Source: Cupriavidus taiwanensis
GTDB lineage: Bacteria > Pseudomonadota > Gammaproteobacteria > Burkholderiales > Burkholderiaceae
Direction: 5' to 3'
Length of the DNA: 64,000 bases
Assembly (NCBI RefSeq): GCF_900250075.1
Contig: NZ_LT977071.1
Span: 186,001-250,000, forward strand
Part shown: piece after piece, positions 26,664 through 36,320 of the stretch
How positions within the stretch are numbered: position 1 is the stretch's first letter
How the letters are laid out: each line of letters starts with the position of its first letter
Translations under genes and position numbers: made by a program
The notes under the pieces: generated by a model
Seen by the model: only the letters and a program-made list of their open reading frames with translations
The model's database searches: none
Told to the model about the DNA's origin: nothing

Positions 26664-26679
26664 TGTAGAGATCTCTACA
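26664..26679. promoter_or_regulatory. Perfect 16-bp palindrome upstream of chrB, candidate ChrB operator
   Basis: TGTAGAGATCTCTACA, 38 bp before the chrB ATG, overlapping where a -35 element would sit for the -10-like TATAGG at 26696-26701. ChrB proteins of chrBA operons act as chromate-responsive regulators in other bacteria, so autoregulation here is a reasonable inference. Confidence 0.6.
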
Positions 26680-26717
26680 ACGTTGAAATAGGCGTTATAG
26701 GCTTCTACCATGCGCCC

Positions 26718-27680
26718 ATGACCGCAATCACTCAATCCTGGGCGCTGCTGATCGTCACGCTTCCCACGTCAGGCGCCACCGCGCGCATGCGGATCTGGCG
26801 TGCGATCAAGAGTATGGGGTGCGCCGCGCTGCGTGACGGGGCCTATCTTTTGCCCGCGGGCGTGGAACAGGTCGGCCAGTTGCGCCAGCTTGCTGACGAA
26901 ACCCGGCAGGAAAACGGACAAGCCTGGCTTCTGCAAGTCAGTGCCGGAACTCCGGACGACGAGATCGCGTTCCGCGCCTTGTTCGACCGCGGCGCTGACT
27001 ATGACGAACTGCAGGCTGCGCTGGCCGAAGCGCTTGATGGGCTCTCCGACCATAACAGCGCTGAACTGAATCGACTGCTGCGCCGCCACGAGCGCGCCTA
27101 TGAAGCGATCCGCCGGATCGACTTCTTTCCGAATGAGGCGTCGCGCCGCGCAGAAGCGGGATGGAATGATTTCAGCCGGACCATCGAGGCAATCCAGTCG
27201 CCGGGCGAGCCCCAGCCGCTCACCCGTACGATCCCGCGCCGGGATGCCGCGCAATATCAGGGGCGGCGCTGGGCCACGCGCCGCCATCTGTGGGCGGACC
27301 GCGTGGCCAGCGCCTGGCTGATACGGCGCTTCATCGATCCCCATGCACGGTTCCTCTGGCTGGAAAGCCCCGCCGATTGCCCGGACGATGCACTGGGCTT
27401 CGACTTCGACGGAGCGACGTTTACGCATGTGGGCGATCGCGTTTCCTTCGAAGTGCTGCTGGCCAGTTTTGGACTCGAGGCTAACCGGGTACTCGGCCGG
27501 CTTGCCAGAATGATCCATGCACTGGATATCGGCGGCATCTCGGTGCCGGAGGCCAGTGGCTTCGAAGCCATGCTGGCCGGCGCGCGAGCGCGGCTGCAGG
27601 ATGACGACGCGTTGCTGGCGGAAATCAGCTCGGTGCTGGATTCGCTCTACGCGCATTTTTCAGCCAACCAAAGACCCTGA
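26718..27680 (+). CDS. chrB: Chromate resistance regulator ChrB
   Basis: 320 residues. The N-terminal part (SWALLIVTLPTSGATARMRIWRAIKSMGCAALRDGAYLLP) and the C-terminal ChrB domain (RRWATRRHLWADRVASAWLIRRFIDPHARFLWL, then FDFDGATFTHVGDRVSFEVLLASFGL) are both present, so the protein is full length. ChrB senses chromate and regulates chrA. The gene lies 18 bp before chrA on the same strand behind a palindromic operator candidate. Confidence 0.92.
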   Translation: MTAITQSWALLIVTLPTSGATARMRIWRAIKSMGCAALRDGAYLLPAGVEQVGQLRQLADETRQENGQAWLLQVSAGTPDDEIAFRALFDRGADYDELQAALAEALDGLSDHNSAELNRLLRRHERAYEAIRRIDFFPNEASRRAEAGWNDFSRTIEAIQSPGEPQPLTRTIPRRDAAQYQGRRWATRRHLWADRVASAWLIRRFIDPHARFLWLESPADCPDDALGFDFDGATFTHVGDRVSFEVLLASFGLEANRVLGRLARMIHALDIGGISVPEASGFEAMLAGARARLQDDDALLAEISSVLDSLYAHFSANQRP

Positions 27681-27698
27681 ATCGATCCCTACAAGACC

Positions 27699-28877
27699 AT
27701 GGCACCACAGCAAGGCCCTGACCGTCCCGCCTATACCCTCTGGCAGCTGGTCGCCTATTTTCTCCGCCTGGGAACCCTTGGCTTCGGCGGCCCGGTAGCA
27801 CTGGCCGGCTATATGCACCGCGACCTGGTGGAGCGGCGTGGCTGGATTACCGATGGCGACTACAAGGAAGGCCTCGCGCTGGCGCAACTGGCGCCAGGCC
27901 CGTTGGCGGCCCAGTTGGCCATCTATCTCGGCTACGTGCATTACCGCATCCGGGGTGCAACGCTGGTCGGCCTGGCATTCGTGCTGCCGTCCTTTCTCAT
28001 GGTGCTGGGATTGGGCTGGGCTTATGTCCGTTTTGGCGGCCTCACCTGGATGCAGTCCGTGTTCTATGGGGTGGGTGCCGCCGTTATCGGCATCATTGCC
28101 ATCAGCGCATACAAGCTGACCGCCAAGAGCGTGGGCCGCGACAAGCTGTTGTGGGCGGTCTACCTGACGCTGGCTACCGTGACCGTCATCACCGAATCCG
28201 AAATCGCCTGGCTGTTTCTCGCCGCCGGCGTACTGGTCTGGTTCTGGCGCGCTCCCCCGAAGTGGCTGCGCCAAAGCGGCGCCAATGCGCTGGCGGCCAC
28301 GCAGATGCCGGCCGCAAGCGGGCTTTTCAGCGCGCTCGACTGGCCGCTGCTGTCACAGCTTGGCGTGTTCTTTGCCAAGGCGGGCGCCTTTGTATTCGGC
28401 TCGGGTCTTGCGATCGTGCCGTTTCTCTACGGCGGCGTGGTAACGGAATACCACTGGCTCAACGAAAAGCAATTCGTCGATGCGGTGGCCGTGGCCATGA
28501 TCACTCCCGGCCCCGTGGTCATCACGGTGGGATTCATCGGCTACCTGGTGGCCGGACTGCCGGGGGCCTGTGTGGCGGCATTGGCTACCTTCCTGCCTTG
28601 CTACCTGTTCACGGTACTGCCGGCCCCCTACTTCAAGAAATACGGGAAGCTTCCCGCCATCCTCGCCTTTGTCGACGGCGTCACGGCGGCGGCGATTGGC
28701 GCGATTACCGGGGCCGTGATCGTGCTGGCCAAACGCTCGATCGTCGATGGCCCCACCCTGTTGCTGGCGCTGGCCACGGTCGCACTTTTGCTGAAGTTCA
28801 AAAAGCTGCCTGAGCCGGTCATCATCACCGCTGCCGCGTTGATCGGCCTGGTCGTTTATCCGATGTTGCGGCCCTGA
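27699..28877 (+). CDS. chrA: Chromate efflux transporter ChrA
   Basis: 392 residues with two homologous CHR domains, the long-chain ChrA type. The first has LRLGTLGFGGPVALAGYMHRDLV and LAQLAPGPLAAQLAIYLGY near residues 20-75; the second has FFAKAGAFVFGSGLAIVPFLYGG and VAVAMITPGPVVITVGFIGYL near 225-285. It extrudes chromate across the inner membrane using membrane potential. Co-transcribed with chrB. Confidence 0.93.
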   Translation: MAPQQGPDRPAYTLWQLVAYFLRLGTLGFGGPVALAGYMHRDLVERRGWITDGDYKEGLALAQLAPGPLAAQLAIYLGYVHYRIRGATLVGLAFVLPSFLMVLGLGWAYVRFGGLTWMQSVFYGVGAAVIGIIAISAYKLTAKSVGRDKLLWAVYLTLATVTVITESEIAWLFLAAGVLVWFWRAPPKWLRQSGANALAATQMPAASGLFSALDWPLLSQLGVFFAKAGAFVFGSGLAIVPFLYGGVVTEYHWLNEKQFVDAVAVAMITPGPVVITVGFIGYLVAGLPGACVAALATFLPCYLFTVLPAPYFKKYGKLPAILAFVDGVTAAAIGAITGAVIVLAKRSIVDGPTLLLALATVALLLKFKKLPEPVIITAAALIGLVVYPMLRP

Positions 28878-29130
28878 GCCTCTAACCAGGCAACCTGGCT
28901 GCAAACCCTGTCACTCACGCCCCGCTCATCGCCCGTCCTGCGCCAATTGTTGCCCTTCGCTCAACATACTGAAGGCCATCGCGACGCTACTGGCAATCGC
29001 TCCCCCTGCCTAGAATCGGTTGCAACGATGGTCGCACGGAATGCGCGACGGTCGAGAAGGATGTCCGCGCAACACAGCGGAACACGCCTGCCGCCCAGTG
29101 CGGTTTTCCCACCGATTGACAGGACTCCCG

Positions 29131-30066
29131 ATGATGAGCGAAACAATCCGCAATGTGCAGCCGGTTACCGCCAACCTTGGCAAGGATGGTGCCGGCGAAC
29201 TCGTGCCCTCGCGCTACGCCGTGCGCGTGGGTGACGTCGATGTCGTGCTGATCAGCGATGGCATTCTGCCGCTGCCGACCTCGACCATGTCCACCAACGT
29301 AAGCCAGGCCGACCGCAACGCCTGGTGCGATGGCTGCTTCCTGCAACGCGACACGTTCGACTGGGCGCTGAATATCGCGCTGGTGCGCAGCGGCGAACGC
29401 CTGATCCTGATCGACTCGGGCGTGGGCGACGGCTTCGAGTACTTCACGCGCGCTGGCCGGTCGGTAATGCGCCTGGAATCGGCAGGCATCGACCTGGCCG
29501 CGATCACCGATATCGTGATCACGCATATGCATATGGACCACGTCGGCGGGCTGAACGTCGATGGCGTCAAGGCCAGGCTGCGCCCGGACGTGCGCATTCA
29601 CGTAGCGGCCGCGGAAGTGGAGTTCTGGAAAAACCCGGACTTCAGCAGGACGGTGATGCCGGAAGCGGTACCTCCCGCGCTCCGCAAGGCGGCGGCAAAG
29701 TTTGCGCAACTCTACAGCGAGAACATCGTGCAATTCGACCAGACCGTGGAAATCGCAGCGGGGGTGTCGGCGCGCGTGACGGGCGGGCACACGCCGGGGC
29801 ACTGCGTCGTGGACGTGGCTTCGAACGGCGAGAAACTGACATTCGTCGGCGACGCGATCTTCGAGGTCGGCTTCGAGCGGCCCGACTGGCAGAATGGATT
29901 CGAGCACGATCCCGAAGCGGCCACGGACGTGCGTATCGCGCTGCTCAACGAGGCTGCGGCAACCGGCGCCCTGCTGGCCGCGGCTCATGTTGCGTTCCCG
30001 TCGATCGGGCATGTTGCAAAGCACGGAGAAAGCTTCCGGTTCGTGCCGGTGCAATGGGATTATTGA
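29131..30066 (+). CDS. MBL-fold metallo-hydrolase
   Basis: 311 residues from ATG 29131 (AGGA upstream); earlier in-frame codons lack homology. Zinc ligands are clear: THMHMDHVGG near residue 130, TGGHTPGHC near 215 and FVGDAIFEVGF near 240. The subgroup resembles quorum-quenching lactonases and other small hydrolases, but substrate is unknown. No signal peptide. A remnant of a paralogous gene lies at 25266. A terminator-like hairpin follows at 30093. Confidence 0.87.
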   Translation: MMSETIRNVQPVTANLGKDGAGELVPSRYAVRVGDVDVVLISDGILPLPTSTMSTNVSQADRNAWCDGCFLQRDTFDWALNIALVRSGERLILIDSGVGDGFEYFTRAGRSVMRLESAGIDLAAITDIVITHMHMDHVGGLNVDGVKARLRPDVRIHVAAAEVEFWKNPDFSRTVMPEAVPPALRKAAAKFAQLYSENIVQFDQTVEIAAGVSARVTGGHTPGHCVVDVASNGEKLTFVGDAIFEVGFERPDWQNGFEHDPEAATDVRIALLNEAAATGALLAAAHVAFPSIGHVAKHGESFRFVPVQWDY

Positions 30067-30092
30067 TGGCGGGTCGCGGAAGCAATAAGTCT

Positions 30093-30108
30093 CGTCGCGC
30101 CGGCGACG
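30093..30108 (+). terminator. Terminator-like hairpin after metallo-hydrolase gene
   Basis: CGTCGC-GCCG-GCGACG followed by GGTCTTCTATTCTTC, T-rich on the plus strand, 26 bp past the stop and 27 bp before the converging araC-type gene end. Confidence 0.5.
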
Positions 30109-30134
30109 GGTCTTCTATTCTTCAAACCGGGCCA

Positions 30135-31103
30135 TCATGCAGAGGCGTTATCCGTTTCGCGAGCCACACGGCGCCATTGCCCCGGCGTCATTCCCATCGT
30201 TTCAGTGAACGCCCGCCGGAATGCAGCCACGGACCGATACCCGACCGAATCCGCCACGGCCTCTGTGGTCATCGCCGGTTTCTTCAGCGCGTTGGCGGCC
30301 AGGCTCATCCTGATATCGGTCAGCAATTCGATGGCTGAGCGTCCCAGCTTGTCCTGGAAGTGCCGCATGAAGGTGGCGCGCGACATGCTGCACAAGTCGG
30401 CCAGATCCCGCAAGGTCCAGGGCCGCGCCGGATCGGCGAACATGGCGGAAATGGCCGGAGCCAGACGTGGATGACCGACAAGCGCCAACAAGCCTGCGGG
30501 GGCCTGCGCGGATTCGCTGGCGGCGCGCAGCACCAATGTGAACAGCGCCGAGGTAAGCGCGTTGAGCATCGCGCATCCGCCCAGTTTGTCGCCGGTCGCC
30601 TCCATGCGCATCAGCTCCAGCAGGCCGGCGAGGTGATGCGAAGCGGATGCCGAGGCCTCTTCGCGATGGTTGCCCATCGCACGTACCACCAGGTCCGTGG
30701 GCAGATAACTGCGAATCAGCCGATCATGCGGCGGCTCGATGAGAAATCGCCCGCATAACAGGTCCAGCTGCTCGCCCGGGCCATCATTCTGGCTGAGCAT
30801 CCATCCTGCAGCACCGTGGCGATTGTGGGTACGCCCCGGCTGCTGCCCACTGCCATCGTGCAGTACGTGGGCCGACCCGTGAGGCAATAGCACGATATCT
30901 CCTGCCACCAGTTCCCGGGTCGTCTGCGTCTGCGGGTTCTCGACGATCGCCCGGCCCTTGAGTACGACGTGGTAGGGGATCTCGTGGGCCGCGGACTGAG
31001 GCCAGGCTACCCGCCATGGCGCACCATAGACGCAACGGACCTCCAGCCGCCCGGTGACGGTGATTATTTCCAGCAGTTGGCTCAGCCAGTCGACCTGGGA
31101 CAT
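30135..31103 (-). CDS. AraC-family transcriptional regulator
   Basis: 322 residues from ATG 31103 (31133 is an alternative). The N-terminal cupin sensor (AHEIPYHVVLKGRAIVE, then GDIVLLPHGSAHVLHDG) is of the AraC_binding_2/cupin_6 type. The C-terminal pair of helix-turn-helix motifs is intact: TLRDLADLCSMSRATFMRHFQDKLG and AVADSVGYRSVAAFRRAFTETMGMTPGQWRR. Regulators of this type often control adjacent oxidoreductases. Here the AhpD-like and nitroreductase genes lie directly upstream on the same strand. Confidence 0.9.
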   Translation of the reverse strand: MSQVDWLSQLLEIITVTGRLEVRCVYGAPWRVAWPQSAAHEIPYHVVLKGRAIVENPQTQTTRELVAGDIVLLPHGSAHVLHDGSGQQPGRTHNRHGAAGWMLSQNDGPGEQLDLLCGRFLIEPPHDRLIRSYLPTDLVVRAMGNHREEASASASHHLAGLLELMRMEATGDKLGGCAMLNALTSALFTLVLRAASESAQAPAGLLALVGHPRLAPAISAMFADPARPWTLRDLADLCSMSRATFMRHFQDKLGRSAIELLTDIRMSLAANALKKPAMTTEAVADSVGYRSVAAFRRAFTETMGMTPGQWRRVARETDNASA

Positions 31104-31258
31104 AGGATCTCGGGAACCTGAACGATCACGCATCTTATGGCAAACGTACAGCGGTTTTTCGCTGGCTTTTCAGTATCCCGGGAATCGTTCCCGGTACCGC
31201 CGGGCTTGGGGCATGGCGCTCGCATCGACCTGAGGCGCATCGATGCGAGCGGATCGCG

Positions 31259-31804
31259 TCAGACCGAGCCGGCCGGCGCAACGGCAGGAAAGTCCTTGTC
31301 GGGATCAAACACGTTATTGATGAAGTTAGTCAGCGAATACATGGCAACCAGCGCGACGATTTCCATGATGTGCGCATCCGTGTAACCAGCCTCGCGGACG
31401 GTCTGGAAGTCGGCGTCAGTGACGTTGCCGCGGGTCTCGATGACTTTGCGCGCAAACCGGACCGCGGCGTCACGCTTCGGATCGTTGGCATGCCCTTGCC
31501 GGGCGAGAATGATCTCATCCGGCGCCAGCCTGGCCATATGCTCGGCGGTAAAGCTGTGAACCGCCAGGCAGTAATTGCAGCCGTTCACTTCGGACACGGC
31601 GAGGCCGATGCTGTCACGCGTCTTCACGTCGAGCGCCTTGCTCAGGGAACCCAGCAGCGTGGCCCATGCGTTGAACGCGATCGGACTTTGGGCGAAGGTC
31701 GCCATCATGTTCGGCGTGAATCCGATGCTTTTGGTGAACGCGTCGAGGGTCGGTTTCGAATCGGCCGGCACTTGTTCCGGCTTCAGGGCAACAGTTCTTG
31801 GCAT
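31259..31804 (-). CDS. AhpD-like alkylhydroperoxidase/carboxymuconolactone decarboxylase family protein
   Basis: 181 residues. The redox motif NGCNYCLAVHS near residue 75 holds the Cys-x-x-Cys and downstream His of the AhpD family, preceded by the conserved Glu (SEVNGC). The C-terminal part (MYSLTNFINNVFDPDKDFP) is typical of the peroxidase-related subgroup. It probably reduces peroxides or disulfides in the cytoplasm. It lies between a nitroreductase gene and an AraC regulator gene, suggesting a small electrophile or oxidative-stress operon. Confidence 0.87.
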   Translation of the reverse strand: MPRTVALKPEQVPADSKPTLDAFTKSIGFTPNMMATFAQSPIAFNAWATLLGSLSKALDVKTRDSIGLAVSEVNGCNYCLAVHSFTAEHMARLAPDEIILARQGHANDPKRDAAVRFARKVIETRGNVTDADFQTVREAGYTDAHIMEIVALVAMYSLTNFINNVFDPDKDFPAVAPAGSV

Positions 31805-31868
31805 CGTAGTCTCTCTGAGTTATCTGACTTCACTAGTTTGGGAAAATCCATGTGCGGCCGCGGGCCGC

Positions 31869-32504
31869 CTATACCAGGTCCAGCACCTCGGCCACCGGGA
31901 GGCGCGGCTTCTGCGGCCAGTTTCCGTTGCGCTCTGCGCCTACGGACAACAGCATGACGGGCACTTCATTCCCCGCCAGTCCGAACTCGCGGTGTACCGC
32001 TTCGGCATCGAAGCCAATCATCGGCGTCGAACCCAGGCCTAGCGAGCGGGCGGCGTAGATCATTGCCGCCGCGCCGAAGGTGCCGCTGCGTACGGCCTCG
32101 TCACGCTGGCGCTGCGGATAGTCCATGTACAGGTCGCGTGCGGGGATTTCCCATTCCGGCACCATCTCCGCCGGCATGACGCCCGCCTCCACCAGCGGCG
32201 CCAGGCGATCCGGTATTACGCTCGAATCGGCCAGCTGACCACAGACGATGAAAGTCACGGCAGCTTCGGTGATCGGGGGCTGGTTCCAGGCGATCGGACT
32301 GAGCCGTGCCTTGGCCTCGGCGGAACGTACGGCGATGAAGCGCCAGTTCTGCATGTGGAAGGATGTCGGCGCGCTGGTGCCGATTCGTACCAGCGCGCGG
32401 ATTTCGTCGTCGCTCAGGGCGGCGGCGGGATCGTAGTACTTGGCCGCGCTGCGGCTCAAGATGCATTCGATGACTGCATTGGTCCGGGTGATTTCCTGCG
32501 TCAT
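31869..32504 (-). CDS. Nitroreductase-family flavoprotein
   Basis: 211 residues. FMN-binding features include SRSAAKYYDP at the N-terminus, SAPTSFHMQNWRFIAVR and the C-terminal AARSLGLGSTPMIGFDAEAV. It reduces nitro groups or quinones with NAD(P)H. First gene of a minus-strand set with the AhpD-like and AraC genes. GAGAG lies upstream of the ATG. Confidence 0.88.
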   Translation of the reverse strand: MTQEITRTNAVIECILSRSAAKYYDPAAALSDDEIRALVRIGTSAPTSFHMQNWRFIAVRSAEAKARLSPIAWNQPPITEAAVTFIVCGQLADSSVIPDRLAPLVEAGVMPAEMVPEWEIPARDLYMDYPQRQRDEAVRSGTFGAAAMIYAARSLGLGSTPMIGFDAEAVHREFGLAGNEVPVMLLSVGAERNGNWPQKPRLPVAEVLDLV

Positions 32505-32690
32505 GGAGGGCTCTCATCAGGTGGTTGGGAGCCTCCACTTTAGGTCCAGCCGGTGCTCATTTCTAGACTAAATCAGGTCGAAAAAATGCCCAAAAGGATC
32601 AGACTTTGGTTCAGCCGCCCGTGCCCATGGGCAGGTAGCTCCCGTCGCCGCGCCAACGGGAAGCTTCGAGCTGAGGGCGGGTATATGCGA

Positions 32691-33233
32691 TTACTGCGCA
32701 GCGCCCTGCTTGCGCACGGCATGCGCTTCCGTCACCTCCCGCTGCGCCGCAGCCATTTTCTGCGGCCAGGTACTTTTGATATACGCCAGCACGGCAACGA
32801 TGTCCTGGTCGGACAGCGATTGCCCAAAGGCCGGCATATCGCTGACATACCCCTGCGGAGCCGTGACCCCGGCTACCAGCCCATTCTTGGTAATCGCAAA
32901 CAGCACCGCGTCGGGATGATGCCAGGTATGGCCGGAAGCATCATGCGGCGGTGCCGGCATGCGGCCGTTCGGCAGCCGCTCGCGCCAGTTGGGCTGGCCC
33001 TCCAGCTTGGCGCCATGGCATGCGGCGCATTGCTGTGCGTAGATCTTGCGACCCTGCGCGACGCTGGCCGCGTCGGTAGCATCGATGCGCAGCTTCCGTA
33101 TATCGCCTGTCTTGCCGGCATCGGATGGCGTATCGAGGTACCGCCTGGTCTGCAGTGCAACGGCGGCGGCAATCGCCGCGCCAAGCACCAGCAGCACCAC
33201 GATCCGCCAGCGTGGCTTGCCTGATTTGTTCAT
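32691..33233 (-). CDS. Membrane-anchored c-type cytochrome
   Basis: 180 residues from ATG 33233 (AGGGGCG upstream). An N-terminal membrane anchor (WRIVVLLVLGAAIAAAVAL) is followed by one haem-binding CAACH near residue 77 and the Met ligand in SDMPAFGQSLSDQDIVAVLAYI. This is a monohaem class I cytochrome exposed to the periplasm. It lies just downstream of the copper ATPase gene (85-bp gap, same strand) and may be co-transcribed; the partner oxidase is unknown. Confidence 0.87.
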   Translation of the reverse strand: MNKSGKPRWRIVVLLVLGAAIAAAVALQTRRYLDTPSDAGKTGDIRKLRIDATDAASVAQGRKIYAQQCAACHGAKLEGQPNWRERLPNGRMPAPPHDASGHTWHHPDAVLFAITKNGLVAGVTAPQGYVSDMPAFGQSLSDQDIVAVLAYIKSTWPQKMAAAQREVTEAHAVRKQGAAQ

Positions 33234-33318
33234 GTCGCCCCTGCACCAATATGCCTCATCGACTACACCTGACTCCTGAAAAATAAAGAAGGTTACCCCG
33301 TATCCATGCGCATCCGCC

Positions 33319-35580
33319 TTACGAAGCAGCGCCCCTGAGACGCAGCGCATTGGCAATGACCGAGGCCGAACTCAGGCTCATCGCCAGCGCCGCGATCATC
33401 GGCGACAGCAACAGGCCCGTCGCGGGATACAGCGCGCCGGCCGCCAGCGGCACGCCGAGGGCGTTGTAAATGAACGCAAAACCGAGATTCTGCTTCATGT
33501 TCCGAATGGTCGCGTGCGAGAGTTGCCGGGCGCGGGCGATGCCGCGCAAATCCCCTTTGACCAGCGTGACCTGGGCGCTGTTCATCGCGACATCGGTGCC
33601 GGTTCCCATGGCGATACCGACATCCGCCTGCGCCAGCGCCGGCGCGTCATTGATGCCGTCGCCGGCCATGGCGACCACCGCGCCGGACTGCTGCAGGGAT
33701 TTGACAAGTTCCAGCTTGTCGGCCGGCTTGACCTCGCCATGGAATTCGTCCACGCCAAGTTTTGCGGCCACCGCTCTGGCGGTTGCGATGCCGTCGCCAG
33801 TGGCCATGACGACACGGATGCCTTCTTCACGAAGACGCTCCAGCGCCTCGGGCGTGGTGATTTTGACCGGGTCGGAGACGGCGAGCAGGCCTGCAAGCTT
33901 GCTGTCGACCGCGAGATACATGACGCTGGCGCCTTGCGCACGCAATGTGTCCGCCTGCGCTACCAGTGCTTCGGTGGCCACGCCCTCGGCTTCCATGAGC
34001 GCGGTGTTTCCGATCGCAATCTTGCTGCCTGCCAACGCGCCCCTTACCCCAATGCCCGAACTCGACTCGAAGCTTTCCGGCTTGTCCAGCCGCAGGCCTC
34101 GACTACGGGCGGCTTCGACGATCGCCGCCGCCAGTGGGTGTTCGCTGCCTTGATCCAGGCTGGCTGCCAACCGCAGCACGTCTTCCTCGGTAAAGCCATT
34201 GGCGCCGATCGCGCGCTCGAATACCGGCCTGCCCTCGGTGAGCGTCCCGGTCTTGTCCACAATCAGGGTATCGACCTTGCGCAGGTTTTCGATTGCCGCG
34301 GCGTCGCGGAACAGCACGCCCCCGGACGCCCCCTTGCCGCTTGCCACCATGATCGACATCGGTGTGGCCAGGCCCAGCGCGCAAGGACAGGCGATGATCA
34401 GCACCGCGACGGCATTGATCAGGCCGAACACCCAACCCGGCTCGGGACCGAACAGTCCCCACGCGACCAAGGTCAGCACCGCGATGCCGATGACGCCGAC
34501 GACGAAGACGCCGGCAACCTTGTCCGCCAAGCGCTGCATCGGCGCCTTCGAGCGCTGCGCCTGCGCAACCATCTGGACAATCTGCGACAGCACGGTCTGC
34601 GAGCCGACCTTTTCGGACTGGATCACCAGGCTGCCCGATGTGTTCATGGTGGCGCCGATGACACGGTCGCCGGCGCGCTTGGTGGTAGGAATCGGCTCGC
34701 CGGTGATCATCGACTCGTCGACGGCGCTGGTGCCTTCCGTCACGACCCCGTCGACCGGCACCTTCTCGCCGGGCCGCACGCGCAGCAGGTCGCCAACATG
34801 CACATGGGCCAGGGGTACGTCTTCCTCGATGCCGCCGGGACCGATGCGTCTCGCCGTCTTGGGCGCCAGCCCCAGCAGCGATTTGATGGCGGCCGAGGTC
34901 TGGGAGCGGGCCTTCAGTTCAAGCAGCTGTCCCAGCAAAGTGAGGGAGATGATCACTGCCGCAGCCTCGAAGTAGACGCCGATGCGGCCATGCTCGGCAA
35001 ACTCCTGCGGAAAGGCGGCCGGAATGACGGTCGCAACGACGCTGTAGAGATAGGCGGCGCCAGTGCCGATCCCGATCAACGTCCACATGTTGGGACTGCG
35101 GTTGACGATCGACTGGAAACACCGGACGAAGAACGGCCACCCTGCCCACAGCACCACCGGCGTCGACAAGGCAAGCTCGACCCGGCCCTGCGTCGACAGG
35201 TCCATCCAGCCAAGGCGATGCCCGAACATCGCCAGTACGAACACCACTCCGGTCAGCGGAAGCGTCCACCAGAAGCGGCGACGGAAGTCCGCCAGTTCCG
35301 GGTTTTCATCCTCATCGAGTTCCGGCATCAACGGTTCCAGCGTCATGCCGCATTTCGGGCAGTTGCCCGGATGGTCCTGGCGGATTTCCGGATGCATCGG
35401 GCAGGTATAGATCGTGCCCTCGGCGGGAGGCTGCGCCGGGGCTGGCTCGGTCCCGGTGCCGGATTGCTCATGAGCATGAACATGGTGATGCGCATGCTCG
35501 TGATGATGGGCGTGGTCACCCTGTGCGCCACCGTGGCGTCCAGGCATCTTGGCATCGCGGTCGCTGCTCGTCCTGTTCAT
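33319..35580 (-). CDS. copA: Copper-translocating P1B-type ATPase with His-rich N-terminus
   Basis: 753 residues from ATG 35580. The N-terminus is His-rich (residues about 17-40), then a heavy-metal-binding domain ([21 protein letters not shown]) replaces the usual CxxC HMA domain. Ion-path and catalytic motifs are intact: [27 protein letters not shown] and [25 protein letters not shown] plus MSLSSASV in the last helices match Cu(I) pumps. It exports Cu(I) to the periplasm, feeding the divergent cus efflux genes. The promoter is of the CueR type. Confidence 0.92.
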   Translation of the reverse strand: MNRTSSDRDAKMPGRHGGAQGDHAHHHEHAHHHVHAHEQSGTGTEPAPAQPPAEGTIYTCPMHPEIRQDHPGNCPKCGMTLEPLMPELDEDENPELADFRRRFWWTLPLTGVVFVLAMFGHRLGWMDLSTQGRVELALSTPVVLWAGWPFFVRCFQSIVNRSPNMWTLIGIGTGAAYLYSVVATVIPAAFPQEFAEHGRIGVYFEAAAVIISLTLLGQLLELKARSQTSAAIKSLLGLAPKTARRIGPGGIEEDVPLAHVHVGDLLRVRPGEKVPVDGVVTEGTSAVDESMITGEPIPTTKRAGDRVIGATMNTSGSLVIQSEKVGSQTVLSQIVQMVAQAQRSKAPMQRLADKVAGVFVVGVIGIAVLTLVAWGLFGPEPGWVFGLINAVAVLIIACPCALGLATPMSIMVASGKGASGGVLFRDAAAIENLRKVDTLIVDKTGTLTEGRPVFERAIGANGFTEEDVLRLAASLDQGSEHPLAAAIVEAARSRGLRLDKPESFESSSGIGVRGALAGSKIAIGNTALMEAEGVATEALVAQADTLRAQGASVMYLAVDSKLAGLLAVSDPVKITTPEALERLREEGIRVVMATGDGIATARAVAAKLGVDEFHGEVKPADKLELVKSLQQSGAVVAMAGDGINDAPALAQADVGIAMGTGTDVAMNSAQVTLVKGDLRGIARARQLSHATIRNMKQNLGFAFIYNALGVPLAAGALYPATGLLLSPMIAALAMSLSSASVIANALRLRGAAS

Positions 35581-35921
35581 CCTGGTTCCCTTGGTTGTTG
35601 GGCCTGCCATCACTGGGAAGTCCGCCCTCGCGCCCAAAGACGGCAGCTTAGGCCTTCCCATGGTAGTAAGGTCAAGGGCGACCAGGGCGAAAACCAGCGG
35701 CCGTACCGGTCCAGGGTACGGGGCCGTCCCTCACCAGGACGTTACGCAACCATTACATCCCGGTAAGGTGCAACGAGCGTTGTCGGTCGGGTCTTCGCTG
35801 GCGTCGACGGCGCCAGGGGCCACGCGGCGATGATGGAACAGACGGACGACAAGCTCCTCCAACCGGCTTATGCCGCACGCAGTCAAACGCTGCTACCATT
35901 CCGGCAACCCAGGTATCTCAA
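35581..35921. promoter_or_regulatory. Divergent copper control region, 341 bp
   Basis: Besides the CueR-type promoter at 35645-35675 this region contains a direct repeat TTAC (35742-35745) and TTAC (35753-35756), one helical turn apart in GTTACGCAACCATTACATC. That is the spacing expected for OmpR/CopR-type response regulators. No clear sigma-70 promoter for the plus-strand genes was recognised. Confidence 0.35.
35645..35675 (-). promoter_or_regulatory. MerR/CueR-type promoter of the copper ATPase gene
   Basis: On the minus strand the -35 TTGACC (35670-35675) and -10 TAAGCT (35645-35650) are separated by 19 bp, the overlong spacer typical of MerR-family promoters. The spacer region holds a dyad CCTTACTACCATGGGAAGG (35653-35671) of the CueR pattern CCTT-N11-AAGG. 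The regulator gene is not in the window. Confidence 0.7.
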
Positions 35922-36320
35922 GTGCGTACTACTATTCGTCGGCTCTGGCTTGCCGCCTTCCTGCTGAGCGCTTTCCTGACAGTGCAACTGGCAGCGGCGG
36001 CGTATGCGTGCGAGGGCAGCCGGTATTCGCTGAGCGCGACGGAAGAGATGGCGGGCATGACTGAAGCCTGCCCCGACATGGCAATGGAACACGCCGGGCC
36101 AGGCGTACATGACGGGCTATGCCAGGAGCATTGCCAGTTCGGCTCGAAGTCGGCCGACCATGCCACGCCTCAGATTCCCGCCTTCCATCCGGTGCTGGTC
36201 AATGTCGTGGTGCCCGCGCCGATACCGGTCATGGCACATCGCCTGGCCGCTCCCCGCGATGCGATTCCCCGGGCGCCGCCACGCCCCCTCCCCATCCTTC
36301 ACTGCTGTTTCCGAACGTAG
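35922..36320 (+). CDS. Small exported Cys/Met/His/Pro-rich protein, CutF/CruR-like copper leader candidate
   Basis: 132 residues from GTG 35922 (AGGT upstream). A signal peptide (RRLWLAAFLLSAFLTVQLAAAAYA) is followed by Met/His-rich sequence (MAGMTEACPDMAMEH), a CxxxC motif CQEHC at residues 67-71 and a proline-rich C-terminus (IPRAPPRPLPILHCCFRT). It precedes cusCBAF. CutF of Rhodobacter capsulatus and CruR of Bordetella, as I recall them, are copper-sensing upstream proteins with Cys pairs, and CutF has a proline-rich stalling end before a Shine-Dalgarno-masking stem. The same arrangement is seen here. The stop codon TAG is the foot of the stem at 36319-36390. A plain periplasmic copper-binding role is the alternative. 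Confidence 0.7.
   Translation: MRTTIRRLWLAAFLLSAFLTVQLAAAAYACEGSRYSLSATEEMAGMTEACPDMAMEHAGPGVHDGLCQEHCQFGSKSADHATPQIPAFHPVLVNVVVPAPIPVMAHRLAAPRDAIPRAPPRPLPILHCCFRT

Noticed and set aside
33514-35766. 750-codon open frame antisense to the copper ATPase gene
   Set aside because: Its translation is rich in His/Arg/Gln with no family features, and the opposite strand encodes a complete P-type ATPase; GC-rich shadow frame.
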